Origin: Labrenzia sp. THAF82
Lineage (GTDB): Bacteria > Pseudomonadota > Alphaproteobacteria > Rhizobiales > Stappiaceae
Length of the DNA: 64,000 nucleotides
NCBI RefSeq assembly: GCF_009363435.1
Contig: NZ_CP045354.1
Coordinates: 6,166,501-6,230,500, forward strand
Reading direction: 5' to 3'
Position 1 is the stretch's first letter. Each line of letters opens with the position of its first letter. Made by a program: the position numbers and the translations under genes. Under the pieces are notes generated by a model. It was not told the DNA's origin. It was given only the letters and a program-made list of their open reading frames with translations, and ran no database searches. Positions 25,967 to 35,138 of the stretch are shown one piece after another.

Positions 25967-26578
25967 ATGAGCCGAACGCGCGGCTATCTGGTCTGGAGCG
26001 TGCTTGCCATTGTTATCGCGCTGCCGATTTTGGCGGCTGCGACAAGCCCCCTGCTCGCCTGGCGTCAACCCGTTTACATTCTTGCCGGATTTGCCGGTGT
26101 TGCGGGCATGGCTCTTCTCCTGGTTCAGCCTCTGCTTGCTGGTGGCTACCTGCCCGGGCTCTCTGGCGCACGCGGACGGCGGGTCCATCGCATCACCGGG
26201 GCCCTGCTGGTTGCCGCTGTCCTGCTTCACGTAGGCGGACTTTGGATCACCAGCCCACCGGATGTCGTCGACGCCTTGCTGTTTCGTTCTCCAACACCGT
26301 TTTCCGTATGGGGCGTCCTTGCCATGTGGGCCGTGCTTGCCGCAGCTTTTCTTGCCGCGTTTCGTCGTCGCATGCGTTTGAAGGTGCGCATGTGGCGACG
26401 CACCCACACAGCCCTCGCGATGGTCATTGTCACCGGTAGTGTAATTCATGCCCTTTTGATCGAAGGTACGATGGAAACCATGACGAAATTCGCTCTTTGT
26501 GCCCTCGTCATTATCGCGACAGTGAAAGTTATGGTGGACCTGAATATATGGACGAAGCGGTCGCGACGCGAAGTCTGA
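25967..26578 (+). CDS. Ferric reductase-like transmembrane heme protein
   Basis: 203 residues, about six transmembrane helices. Two histidine pairs, each spaced 14 residues apart, are visible: HRITGALLVAAVLLH and HTALAMVIVTGSVIH. This bis-heme spacing is typical of the ferric reductase / NOX and YedZ-like membrane domain. It lacks any FAD/NAD domain, so it needs a partner. The ATG at 25967 is preferred over a TTG at 25952. It follows the intradiol-like secreted protein by 21 bases, suggesting joint transfer of electrons across the membrane. Confidence 0.75.
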   Translation: MSRTRGYLVWSVLAIVIALPILAAATSPLLAWRQPVYILAGFAGVAGMALLLVQPLLAGGYLPGLSGARGRRVHRITGALLVAAVLLHVGGLWITSPPDVVDALLFRSPTPFSVWGVLAMWAVLAAAFLAAFRRRMRLKVRMWRRTHTALAMVIVTGSVIHALLIEGTMETMTKFALCALVIIATVKVMVDLNIWTKRSRREV

Positions 26579-26608
26579 AGGCCAGTCTAGAGGACCAGGA
26601 ACTGTCCC

Positions 26609-26629
26609 AAAGCGCGTCAGAAGCGCTTT
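26609..26629 (+). terminator. Hairpin after the ferric-reductase-like gene
   Basis: AAAGCGC and GCGCTTT pair around a seven-base loop, 30 bases after the stop. Only three terminal T bases lie at the base of the stem, so termination would be weak. Confidence 0.4.
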
Positions 26630-26721
26630 CGGCGGGTTGAAGATCTTGCCGCGACGGCCTTGCTATGCTGTGTTCGGGCGTGCGCGGCGCGCACGAGCCT
26701 TGCCCGAAGAATGAGCCTTCC

Positions 26722-27903
26722 ATGTTCCGTGATCTAACGTTTCCAGCCACCTATATGGGGCTGCTTGCAGCCTTTGTCGGATACTCGGCCTCCTTTGCCA
26801 TTGTGCTTGCAGGCGTTAAATCGATGGGCGCCACAGATGCGCAAGCAGCGACCGGGTTGTTTTTTGCCACCATCGGCATGGGCATCTGCAGTATCTGGCT
26901 CCCGGCCGTCACGCGGATCCCGGCGGCGGTTGCGTGGTCAACTCCCGGCGCTGCGTTCCTTGCGGCAACCGTCGCGTTGCCGGGAGGCTTTTCAGAAGCT
27001 GTCGGAGCCTTGATCTGCTGTGCAGCGCTGATCGTCGTGACCGGGTTCATACCTGCGCTTGGACGTGTTGTCGCCGCTATCCCGAAGCCTATTGCAAACG
27101 GGCTTCTGGCAGGTGTCTTGTTGAAATTGTGCTTTGCACCGGCATTGGCACTGGGAACGATTCCCTTGCTGGTATTGCCGGTTCTTCTGGCCTGGCTCAT
27201 CGGGCTTGCCTGGAACAGACTTGCTGCAATGCCGTTTGCCGTGATCGCCTTTGTGATCGTTCTCTTCTTCGCGGTGAATGGCGACAGCGGCACCGCCGCT
27301 GTGGAAACGCAATGGCTGCCGGTTTTTACGCCTGTCATGCCGACCTTTTCCATCCATTCAATTGTTTCCGTCTCTTTGCCGCTCTATCTCGTGACAATGG
27401 CCGGTCAGAACATTCCAGGCTTCGCCGTATTGGAGCTGAACAAATACCCGGTCAATCGGCAGCCCCTGCTTCAAAAGACCGGACTGGTGAGCCTTTTGAT
27501 CGCACCGTTCGGATCGGTGCCGGTCAACATGTCCGCGATCACCGCTGCAATGATGGCTGGAGAAGACGCCGGACGCGATCCGACCGGGCGTTACTGGGCT
27601 GCCATCGTGTCTGGAATTGCCTACACACTCCTGGCTTTTGCAGCTGGGCTTGTGACGTCTCTGGCAGGTCTCGCGCCGACCGATCTGATCACCGCCGTTG
27701 CGGGGCTGGCGCTGATCCCGGCTTTCGTCAATTCCATTTCGGCAGCTTTCAGCGACCGTGACCAACTTGAGGCGCCGGCGTTGACCTTTCTGACCGCAGC
27801 AAGTGGAATGATGCTCTTCGGTGTCAGCGGAGCATTCTGGGGTGTCGTTGCAGGCAGCATTGTCTGGATTGCAAAGTCACTCGTGAAGAAGCAGTCCACA
27901 TGA
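26722..27903 (+). CDS. benE: BenE family benzoate/H+ symporter-like permease
   Basis: 393 residues with ten to twelve transmembrane helices. The family signatures FATIGMGICSIWLPAVTRIPAAVAWSTPGA and GQNIPGFAVLELNKY, and the LLIAPFGSVPVNMSAITAAMMAGEDAG block, identify BenE. The ATG at 26722 (MFRDLTFPATY) is chosen over an upstream frame. Known members import benzoate with protons. No benzoate 1,2-dioxygenase genes are adjacent, so the carboxylate or aromatic substrate here is not proven. A DUF3179 gene follows 104 bases downstream. Confidence 0.86.
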   Translation: MFRDLTFPATYMGLLAAFVGYSASFAIVLAGVKSMGATDAQAATGLFFATIGMGICSIWLPAVTRIPAAVAWSTPGAAFLAATVALPGGFSEAVGALICCAALIVVTGFIPALGRVVAAIPKPIANGLLAGVLLKLCFAPALALGTIPLLVLPVLLAWLIGLAWNRLAAMPFAVIAFVIVLFFAVNGDSGTAAVETQWLPVFTPVMPTFSIHSIVSVSLPLYLVTMAGQNIPGFAVLELNKYPVNRQPLLQKTGLVSLLIAPFGSVPVNMSAITAAMMAGEDAGRDPTGRYWAAIVSGIAYTLLAFAAGLVTSLAGLAPTDLITAVAGLALIPAFVNSISAAFSDRDQLEAPALTFLTAASGMMLFGVSGAFWGVVAGSIVWIAKSLVKKQST

Positions 27904-28007
27904 TCGAAACGTGAAGCGGCGTTCTTGATCGCAACCTCCTCACGAGAGTTTTGTGTGCATGTGAACATGTGACTCCGCAAACTGGCATTGGCCAAGCGGA
28001 GGATGCC

Positions 28008-29375
28008 ATGCCACTGACACGACGCGGATTTACGGGAATGCTGATCGCTACCGCCGTCACACCTGCGCCATTGAGAGCACAGGACGACCCGGTTCTGGCG
28101 GCCATTCGGTCTCCGCTATACGGCACCAGTTCCGAGTTTGCGAAAGGCATGGTCTTCCTGCGTGAACGCGGCAATCCGGACGTCGTGCCCGCGCTCTTGA
28201 CCAGCATGAGATTTTCCAGAGGGCGGCAGGGCCGGATTGCTGAGGTGATGGACGAATTGGCGGGCCAAAAGTTCGGTACGGACTGGTTCGAATGGATGCT
28301 CTGGCAGGAACGCAACCCGCAGATCGTCCCCCATCCGTCACTGATCCCTTTCAAGCGTGAGGTTCTGCTTGGGATAGACGAAAATTTCGACGTCTTCCTG
28401 AAACCAGAGCATCTTGCGCGCGAGCAGATGAAAATACGGTTCGAGGAAATTGCCTGGGGCGGTGTCCGCAAGGACGGAATTCCATCCCTCGACAACCCAG
28501 ACCTGCTTCCAGCCGCCAAAGCGGATTACCTCAAGGATGATGACCTCGTTTTCGGCATCTCTATCAACGGTGATACCCGGGCCTATCCATTGCGGATCAT
28601 GGGTTGGCATGAAATGTTCAATGAAGTGATCGGCGGCGTTCCGGTCGCGCTGGCATACTGCACGCTGTGCGGATCTGGCATCTTGTTCGAAACCAAAGTG
28701 ACGGGTCGAAGGAAACCGCTGGTTTTCGGGTCGTCCGGCTTCCTCTACCGATCCAACAAGTTGATGTTCGACCGGGAAACCCATTCGCTATGGAACCAAT
28801 ATACCGGCAAACCGGTCGTAGGTCCGCTGGTGGACAGCGGGATTGAGTTGAAACAGCGGCCCGTTGTGATCACCAGCTGGGGAGCCTGGAAAGCGTCCAA
28901 TCCCAAAACCCGGGTCCTGTCCTTGAATACCGGCCACCGGCGTGACTACGGCTCGGGTGTCGTCTACCAGGACTACTTTTCTTCTGCCGAACTCATGTTT
29001 CCGGCACTGGTTGATCAATCCAGACATCGGCAGAAAGACTATGTCTTTGCGATCCGGCAATTCGGGGCTGCCAGGGCTTGGCCACTGGATGCATTTGAAG
29101 AGAAATCGATCATCAACGACGCAATTGCAAATACGCCACTCGTCCTGATCGGCAATCCTTCAAAACGCACAGTACGTGCCTATGAGCGCGGGACCCATCA
29201 ATTTGAGCAGCGCGGCGAAACGCTTCTCGATGAAACCGGGCAGACATGGACTGTGACAGAGACCGCACTGGAGCGCGTGGATGGGAAAACGCTGCCCCGT
29301 GTCGCCGGTCATATCTCCTATTGGTTCGCCTGGGACAATTATCTGGGTGATGCTGCGACCGTATATGGCGGCTAA
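28008..29375 (+). CDS. Tat-exported DUF3179-domain protein
   Basis: 455 residues from MPLTRRGFTGML, a twin-arginine leader. The large conserved domain of DUF3179 proteins is recognised from DDDLVFGISINGDTRAYPLRIMGWHEMFNEV and the paired-cysteine ALAYCTLCGSGILFE, through LWNQYTGKPVVGP to the C-terminus. Function is unknown for the family; the C-x2-C pair and export suggest a redox or metal site in the periplasm. It stands alone, ahead of a 391-base AT-rich gap. Confidence 0.8.
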   Translation: MPLTRRGFTGMLIATAVTPAPLRAQDDPVLAAIRSPLYGTSSEFAKGMVFLRERGNPDVVPALLTSMRFSRGRQGRIAEVMDELAGQKFGTDWFEWMLWQERNPQIVPHPSLIPFKREVLLGIDENFDVFLKPEHLAREQMKIRFEEIAWGGVRKDGIPSLDNPDLLPAAKADYLKDDDLVFGISINGDTRAYPLRIMGWHEMFNEVIGGVPVALAYCTLCGSGILFETKVTGRRKPLVFGSSGFLYRSNKLMFDRETHSLWNQYTGKPVVGPLVDSGIELKQRPVVITSWGAWKASNPKTRVLSLNTGHRRDYGSGVVYQDYFSSAELMFPALVDQSRHRQKDYVFAIRQFGAARAWPLDAFEEKSIINDAIANTPLVLIGNPSKRTVRAYERGTHQFEQRGETLLDETGQTWTVTETALERVDGKTLPRVAGHISYWFAWDNYLGDAATVYGG

Positions 29376-29766
29376 CGGTTTGATTTTTGAACGTTTGCCT
29401 TCAAGCATGTTGATAGAAAAAACGCAGACAGCAACGTCATATGCCATCGCTGCCATAGCTGTCTTTAGAACTCACGTGTGAGACATTTTCCTAACCTAAA
29501 TGCAAACCAAGAAATACAACCTGCCTTACAAATATAAGCAACTGCACCGCCTCGCATGAGTTGTACGCAAGAAGCGGTTTTACGCCAGATTTCAACCAAG
29601 CAGCTCAAAAATAAGTTATTGGCAATATAATACTGAAGCTTCGCATTGATTTCACAGAAATTCGCCCGATTTAGCCGTTACCAGACTCTGAAAACCGCTG
29701 ACAATGCAAGTTTCCCGAGTATCTGAGCGCAGGAAATCATCTGTGTTCCATCTGTGGAGAGATTCT
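29376..29766. other. AT-rich intergenic region upstream of the TAXI transporter
   Basis: These 391 bases are noticeably AT-rich compared with flanking genes. No open frame, tRNA or strong dyad was seen. The TAXI ribosome site GGAGAG is at 29756-29761. A promoter or small RNA could be here, but I cannot show one. Confidence 0.4.
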
Positions 29767-30783
29767 ATGACTTCAAAAAGCAAGGCAGGACTTTTGAACG
29801 TTTTCTCTAGGTACACACCGGCACCATTGGTGGCGGCACTGACCATCGGCCTGTTCGTCCCGGCAGCAGCGGCGGAGGACCGCAGTGACTGGCCGACAAG
29901 CTTCTCGGTCGGCACGGCAAGTCAGGGCGGAACCTATTTCGTATATGGCTCCGGCTGGACAAATCTGGTTTCAGATCAACTCGGCATCCCGGGCGGAGCC
30001 GAGGTCACAGCCGGACCGGTGCAAAATGCAGCGCTTGTCCAAACCGGTGACCTTGATTTCGGCATGGTCACCATGGGACCGGCATTCGACGCGATCAACG
30101 GTGAAAGCGCTCTCGCGCCGGGACTGAAGCATGACCAGATCCGGGCAATCTTCCCGATGTACAAGACCGCGTTCCATATCATGACCCTGGAAAGTTCCGG
30201 TATTGACAGCATCGATGACATTCCGGAAGGCGCAACTGTAGGCTTTGGGCCGGTTGGCGGCACCCCTGGAACGTACTGGCCACGGTTCTTTGATACGTTC
30301 GGCAAGTCCGTGACTGCGCGCCACGGCGGAGCGGCAGATCTTGCAGGCCAGCTTCAGGATGGTTTGATTGATGTCTACACTTGGGCGGCAGGGGTTCCCT
30401 TCCCGGCATTCTCGCAAGTCGAGGCACAGGCTGACGTCAATTTCATCGGCATGACGGACGAGCAAGCCAAACAGATCGCTGCGGACCATCCGGTATCTCT
30501 TTTCACTATCCCTGCTGGAACCTACCCGTCTCAGTCCGAAGATCATGCAAGCGTTTCCATGTGGAACTTCGCGATCGCTCGTGCTGATCTACCGGAGGAC
30601 TTCGTTTATGCGGTCGTTGATGCTGTGATGAGCAACAATCCAAAGATGCTCGACATTCACAAGGCAGCTGTCGAAACTCTGCCGGAAAACTACGACAAGA
30701 ACGCCTTCATCCCCTGGCATCCGGGCGCGGTACGCTGGTTCAAGGAGAACGGTTTCGAGATCGACCCTGCCCTTGGCGGCTAA
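29767..30783 (+). CDS. TAXI-type TRAP transporter solute-binding protein
   Basis: 338 residues, with a signal peptide whose hydrophobic stretch ends PAAAAED near residue 38. The mature TAXI hallmark is VGTASQGGTYFVYGSGWTNLV near the N-terminus, followed by GPVQNAALVQTGDLDFGMV and the VGFGPVGGTPGTYWPRFFDTFG block. It delivers an organic acid-type ligand to the fused permease encoded next. TAXI proteins bind ligands such as glutamate or dicarboxylates, but the substrate here cannot be told. The ATG at 29767 follows a strong GGAGAG. Confidence 0.86.
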   Translation: MTSKSKAGLLNVFSRYTPAPLVAALTIGLFVPAAAAEDRSDWPTSFSVGTASQGGTYFVYGSGWTNLVSDQLGIPGGAEVTAGPVQNAALVQTGDLDFGMVTMGPAFDAINGESALAPGLKHDQIRAIFPMYKTAFHIMTLESSGIDSIDDIPEGATVGFGPVGGTPGTYWPRFFDTFGKSVTARHGGAADLAGQLQDGLIDVYTWAAGVPFPAFSQVEAQADVNFIGMTDEQAKQIAADHPVSLFTIPAGTYPSQSEDHASVSMWNFAIARADLPEDFVYAVVDAVMSNNPKMLDIHKAAVETLPENYDKNAFIPWHPGAVRWFKENGFEIDPALGG

Positions 30784-30873
30784 GCGGTCCAAAACCGGCA
30801 AACAATTGCCTTTCCCCCGGGCCGCAGGACAGTGGCCCGGGTTCAACACGTGCCAGATCGAGACCGAAACGTG

Positions 30874-33003
30874 ATGTCTGACGCCATCGACCCCGTTCCC
30901 GCCCAACGGGATGAAGCTGCCAGCCGCGCCTTGCGGGGCTGGCAGGGGAAGTTGTTCGGTCTTCTGTGTGTGCTTTATGCAGCCTGGCATCTCTACAGTC
31001 TCAACATTGCACCACTTGAGACCTGGCTTTTCCGCATACTGCATATTTGCGGAGCTCTCGTTCTCGGGTTTGGGCTAACAAGCGTCCTGCTCACCGGTCC
31101 GGACAAACGCTTGCGTAAAGTGGCAATGGAACGGACCGTAGCACTCATTGCTGGACTGCCGGTGATCTATGCACTCGTGCTGACCCTTTACGGCGTCATT
31201 CAATATTGGAACGCGGGAACAGTTGAGAACCCCGACACGACCTTTGCCTATTTCGGGGTTTCGCTCGCCGCCGGCACATTGTTGGCGATTGTGGCCGGAT
31301 GGTTCCTTCGCGGAAATGAGGGCCGTATTTCCTCAATTGACTGGGTTCTGGTGCTGGCCAGTATTGCGTCGACCGGCTTTATTGCGCTTAGCCTTGATGC
31401 CTTGAATTTGAGGCTGCGCGCGGGTACCCCCTTTGCGGATCCGCAAAACGCCTGGGCTGCATTCGTTGCCATGGCGCTCATGCTGGAACTTACGCGCCGT
31501 GTCGCGGGTCTTGCCCTGGTTGCGATTGCCGCAATTTTTGTCGGATATGCCTTTTTGGGGCCGTGGCTACCCGGATTTCTGGAACATCGCGGGTATGATG
31601 CAAAACGGTTTTTCAGCTACGTATTTACTGACAACGGCATTCTTGGCCCGACAACCGCCGTCTCTTCCACCTACATCATTCTTTTCATTATTTTTGCAGC
31701 CTTCCTGCAAAGTTCAAAAGTTGGCGACTATTTCGTCAACCTGGCCTTTGCAACAGCGGGCCGCGCACGTGGAGGGCCGGCCAAGGTTGCCGTCTTCGCC
31801 TCCGGACTGATGGGAATGATCAATGGCACATCTGCCGGCAACGTTGTGTCGACAGGCTCGCTGACGATCCCGCTGATGAAGCGTGTGGGATATCGCTCAC
31901 AATCGGCAGGCGCAATCGAGGCTGCTGCCTCAACCGGTGGCCAGATCATGCCTCCGATTATGGGGGCCGGCGCCTTCATCATGGCCGAGATCACCGGAAT
32001 TCCCTATACGGATCTCGTCATCGCAGCCCTGATACCGTCCGTGCTGTATTTTGTCTCGATCTATTTCATGGTCGATTTCGAGGCGAAACGCCTCGGCATG
32101 CGCGGCATGACCAGTGACGAAGTTCCCAAATTCAGAAAGCTCGCCAGGCAGGCGTTTCTGTTCCTTCCCATATTCATTCTGGTCGGCTCTCTTTTCCTCG
32201 GCTATTCGGTGATCCGTGCCGGCACGCTCGCGATTGCATCTGCCGCGGTCGTGAGCTGGCTGACGCCGTTTCGCATGGGTCCGCTCCAGATCATCGAGGC
32301 ACTGCGCAATGCGTCGCAGATGTCCATTCAGATCATCACGGTCTGCGCAACGGCTGGCATCATTGTCGGCGTGATTTCACTGACAGGTGTCGGCGCCAGG
32401 TTCTCTTCATTGCTGTTCGAGCTCGCCGAAACCAGCAAACTGCTCGCACTGATTTTCGCAATGATCATCTCGATCATTCTGGGCATGGGCATGCCGACAA
32501 CCGCAGCCTATGCCGTTGCTGCCTCAGTGGTGGCACCGGGCCTGATCGAACTCGGCATCGCGCCGCTGATCGCGCATTTCTTCGTGTTCTATTTTGCAGT
32601 CGTCTCCGCGATTACTCCGCCAGTGGCCCTCGCCGCCTATGCCGGCGCTGCCATTGCCGGAGCAGAACCCATGCGCACATCGGTGACGGCATTCAGGGTC
32701 GGCCTGGCCGCGTTCATCGTACCGTACATGTTCTTCTACAGTCCCGGTCTTTTGATGGAGGCCAGCTGGATCGAAATCATCCGCAACGCAATTACCGCCA
32801 TTATAGGAGTCTATTTCCTGTCCGGCGCGGTCCAGGGCTATCTGATGAGCCCCCTTGCTCCGGTCTGGCGCATTCTGCTTCTGGGCGCAGCCCTTTGCAT
32901 GATCTCTGGCGATTGGCGGACGGATGTGATCGGCATCATACTCGGCGCTGCGCTTTGGTTGAAATCACGTCATGACGTTGAACGCGTCGCCAGAGAAGCC
33001 TGA
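30874..33003 (+). CDS. TRAP transporter fused 4TM/12TM permease
   Basis: About 709 residues and 16 to 18 transmembrane helices, the fused DctQ/DctM-type permease that always pairs with TAXI binding proteins. Conserved M-domain motifs include GLMGMINGTSAGNVVSTGSLTIPLMKR, GGQIMPPIMGAGAFIMAEITG, GMGMPTTAAYAV and FYFAVVSAITPPVALAAYAGAAIAG. The start at 30874 (MSDAIDPVPA) is chosen over an upstream frame of poor composition. It follows the binding-protein gene by 90 bases. It uses the ion gradient for secondary uptake. Confidence 0.87.
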   Translation: MSDAIDPVPAQRDEAASRALRGWQGKLFGLLCVLYAAWHLYSLNIAPLETWLFRILHICGALVLGFGLTSVLLTGPDKRLRKVAMERTVALIAGLPVIYALVLTLYGVIQYWNAGTVENPDTTFAYFGVSLAAGTLLAIVAGWFLRGNEGRISSIDWVLVLASIASTGFIALSLDALNLRLRAGTPFADPQNAWAAFVAMALMLELTRRVAGLALVAIAAIFVGYAFLGPWLPGFLEHRGYDAKRFFSYVFTDNGILGPTTAVSSTYIILFIIFAAFLQSSKVGDYFVNLAFATAGRARGGPAKVAVFASGLMGMINGTSAGNVVSTGSLTIPLMKRVGYRSQSAGAIEAAASTGGQIMPPIMGAGAFIMAEITGIPYTDLVIAALIPSVLYFVSIYFMVDFEAKRLGMRGMTSDEVPKFRKLARQAFLFLPIFILVGSLFLGYSVIRAGTLAIASAAVVSWLTPFRMGPLQIIEALRNASQMSIQIITVCATAGIIVGVISLTGVGARFSSLLFELAETSKLLALIFAMIISIILGMGMPTTAAYAVAASVVAPGLIELGIAPLIAHFFVFYFAVVSAITPPVALAAYAGAAIAGAEPMRTSVTAFRVGLAAFIVPYMFFYSPGLLMEASWIEIIRNAITAIIGVYFLSGAVQGYLMSPLAPVWRILLLGAALCMISGDWRTDVIGIILGAALWLKSRHDVERVAREA

Positions 33004-33063
33004 TTTCCAGGCGGGACAATTTGCAACTTTCATCCGCCGATTGAAAGACCGCAAAACGGTAAC

Positions 33064-33657
33064 TTATCGCAGGAATGCCGCCATTTCCTTTTTGGCTTTG
33101 GCAATGTAGTTCTGGCGGCTCTCCTGGGTTGAGCTGTCCATCTTGTAGTGTGCCAGATAACGGGTCTTGCAACGCGGTTTTGCGAGGAGCTTGATGCCAC
33201 GCATGATGGTTTTGCGCCCGGGTTCCCCCACGAACTTGGACACAAACCAGCTTGCACCGCAGGTCGTCACGATCCCGATGTGCGAAATGTTCTGCATGTT
33301 AGGTCGCAAATCCTCAGTCGCGGTCGGCATGATGAACGTCTCATGCGGTACCCAAACCCGTTCCAGCCACCCTTTCAGCATTGCCGGAAGACCGAACCAC
33401 CAGGTTGGATAAATGAACAAGATTGCCTCACACCACTTGATGTCGGCCAGATCCTGCGCAATCGGCACGGTGTTCGACTGCGGTGTGTGATAGCCCCGCC
33501 GCTCCTGCGCGCTCATGACCGGGTTGAAGCCTCTCGCATAAAGATCCGTCAGGCGCACATCGTGGCTGTCTTCCTCTAAAGCCTCAACAACGGTCTTGCA
33601 CAATGCGGCATTGAAGCTTTCTTCACAGGGATGACAATAAACGACAAGAACGCGCAT
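33064..33657 (-). CDS. NAD(P)H dehydrogenase (quinone) / flavodoxin-fold reductase
   Basis: 197 residues from MRVLVVYCHPCEESF, the flavodoxin-2 fold start. The IYPTWWFGLPAMLKGWLERVW block matches NAD(P)H:quinone oxidoreductases of the MdaB/KefF type. It reduces quinones or similar electrophiles by two electrons using FAD or FMN. It is the last gene on the minus strand of the deaminase cluster, 74 bases after the FAD-linked oxidase, and may recycle or detoxify a quinone-like product or serve as electron acceptor partner. Confidence 0.82.
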   Translation of the reverse strand: MRVLVVYCHPCEESFNAALCKTVVEALEEDSHDVRLTDLYARGFNPVMSAQERRGYHTPQSNTVPIAQDLADIKWCEAILFIYPTWWFGLPAMLKGWLERVWVPHETFIMPTATEDLRPNMQNISHIGIVTTCGASWFVSKFVGEPGRKTIMRGIKLLAKPRCKTRYLAHYKMDSSTQESRQNYIAKAKKEMAAFLR

Positions 33658-33731
33658 GCACTCGGCCTTAAGGAACAACACCATGCAGGCAGAATGGACA
33701 AACCGCCTGCGTCACTCTCGTACGCCGCGCC

Positions 33732-35138
33732 TCAGCCTCGCTGAAGGCCGGGAAACAGGAAAACCTGACCGCTATCGTAGTCGTAGTCCGGGTTCTCCCA
33801 GGCAATCATTTTGCCAGGATTGAGCAGGCCCTTGGGATCGGCTTCCTGCTTGAAGGCCAATTGAACCGCGTCGGTCTGTTTCATGCCGCCTTCTTCCAGC
33901 GTGTAACGGTGGGGATTGAAAATCGGACAGCCGTTATCTTCGTGCAACCGGATGATCTCATTCAGTCTTTCTTCGCTGGTGTAGCGCACGATTGGCAATC
34001 CGAAACAGGTGATGTCGCCGTCAAAACGGACATATTCCAGATGTCCAGGTACCTCATCCCCAAACAGTTCCTGCATCTTCCCGACAAGTTCGACCTGGTT
34101 CGGAAACGGGTAGAGAACCTGGAGATAAGTGATCTCTGGATCCACCCGAAGACCACGCAGTGTCGTGTGGTTCCAGGACAGCTCATAGGCCGGAGGAAGC
34201 CGCCTCACATCCTCGTCGCTTGCCTTGTCCGAACGATAGAGAACCTCGCCGCTAGGCTGACGGGCGACGAACGCCTCAAACGCCGCCATGGCAAACGGGG
34301 CCACCATCAGAACGGCGACGGACTGGTCTTTGCGAATGAACTTCTGGTGCCGGAGGAAATAATCGTGCGGAACCGGTGCGGCCACGGGCGCAATGTTCTT
34401 GGTCAACAGGCCGTCCTGGTTGGCCAGTGCGTCGGAAAACCTGACCGCATCCATGAAGTCATCAAAGCCGACCAGAACATCAACCCAGTCGTAACTTGCT
34501 GTCAACGGCATCTCGATCTCGGTAATGATGCCGTTGGTGCCATAAGCATGCATCACCTTCTGCAGATCGTCGCCTGTCATCTCCAGAATTTGAGGATCGG
34601 CCTCCATCGTGATGACGCGCAAACGAATGACATTGCCGAGATCCCTGAGGCCACCCCAGTTGATTGAACCGACCCCGCCCGAACCACCGGCAATAAAGCC
34701 CCCGATGGTGGCTGTCCTGTAGGTGGACGGGTGCATCCGCAATTCCTGTCCGGACTGTTCCCGGGCCGTCTTGTCTATGTCGGACATGATAGCGCCAGCT
34801 TCGACGACGACCGAACCTGTCTTGACTTCCTTGACGGCGGTCATCTCCGCCATATTGAGTACGACACCGCCCGACAATGGCATCGCCTGTCCGTAGTTGC
34901 CGGTGCCAGCACCCCGTGTCGTCACTGGTATGTCGGCCGTAAAACAGGCCTTCAGTACACGGATGATTTCGTCTTCTGTCTTAGGGGTCACAATCAGGTC
35001 GCCGGTAACGTCCTCCAGCTGCTTTTTCAGGACCGGCGAATACCAGAAAAAATCACGGCTCTTCTGCTTCACGATTTGCTGGTTGTCCTCGATCTTGAGG
35101 CCGTCAAGATCGGCTTTTAATGCAGCGATGGCGCTCAT
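33732..35138 (-). CDS. FAD-linked oxidase / dehydrogenase (GlcD-like)
   Basis: 468 residues. The PCMH-type FAD-binding domain covers about 40-225, with VTTRGAGTGNYGQAMPLSGG and TATIGGFIAGGSGGVGSINWGGLRDLG. The C-terminal cap region ends near HRYTLEEGGMKQ and GLLNPGKMIAW, usual for FAD-linked oxidases of hydroxyacids or alcohols. The ATG overlaps the deaminase stop by four bases (ATGA), indicating tight coupling. Its likely job is to oxidise the product of the deaminase in the pathway. No substrate or electron acceptor is evident. Confidence 0.83.
   Translation of the reverse strand: MSAIAALKADLDGLKIEDNQQIVKQKSRDFFWYSPVLKKQLEDVTGDLIVTPKTEDEIIRVLKACFTADIPVTTRGAGTGNYGQAMPLSGGVVLNMAEMTAVKEVKTGSVVVEAGAIMSDIDKTAREQSGQELRMHPSTYRTATIGGFIAGGSGGVGSINWGGLRDLGNVIRLRVITMEADPQILEMTGDDLQKVMHAYGTNGIITEIEMPLTASYDWVDVLVGFDDFMDAVRFSDALANQDGLLTKNIAPVAAPVPHDYFLRHQKFIRKDQSVAVLMVAPFAMAAFEAFVARQPSGEVLYRSDKASDEDVRRLPPAYELSWNHTTLRGLRVDPEITYLQVLYPFPNQVELVGKMQELFGDEVPGHLEYVRFDGDITCFGLPIVRYTSEERLNEIIRLHEDNGCPIFNPHRYTLEEGGMKQTDAVQLAFKQEADPKGLLNPGKMIAWENPDYDYDSGQVFLFPGLQRG

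Noticed and set aside
25211..26449. 412-codon minus-strand frame opposite the intradiol-like and heme membrane genes
   Set aside because: Composition is unlike a protein, and it covers two recognised genes on the other strand.
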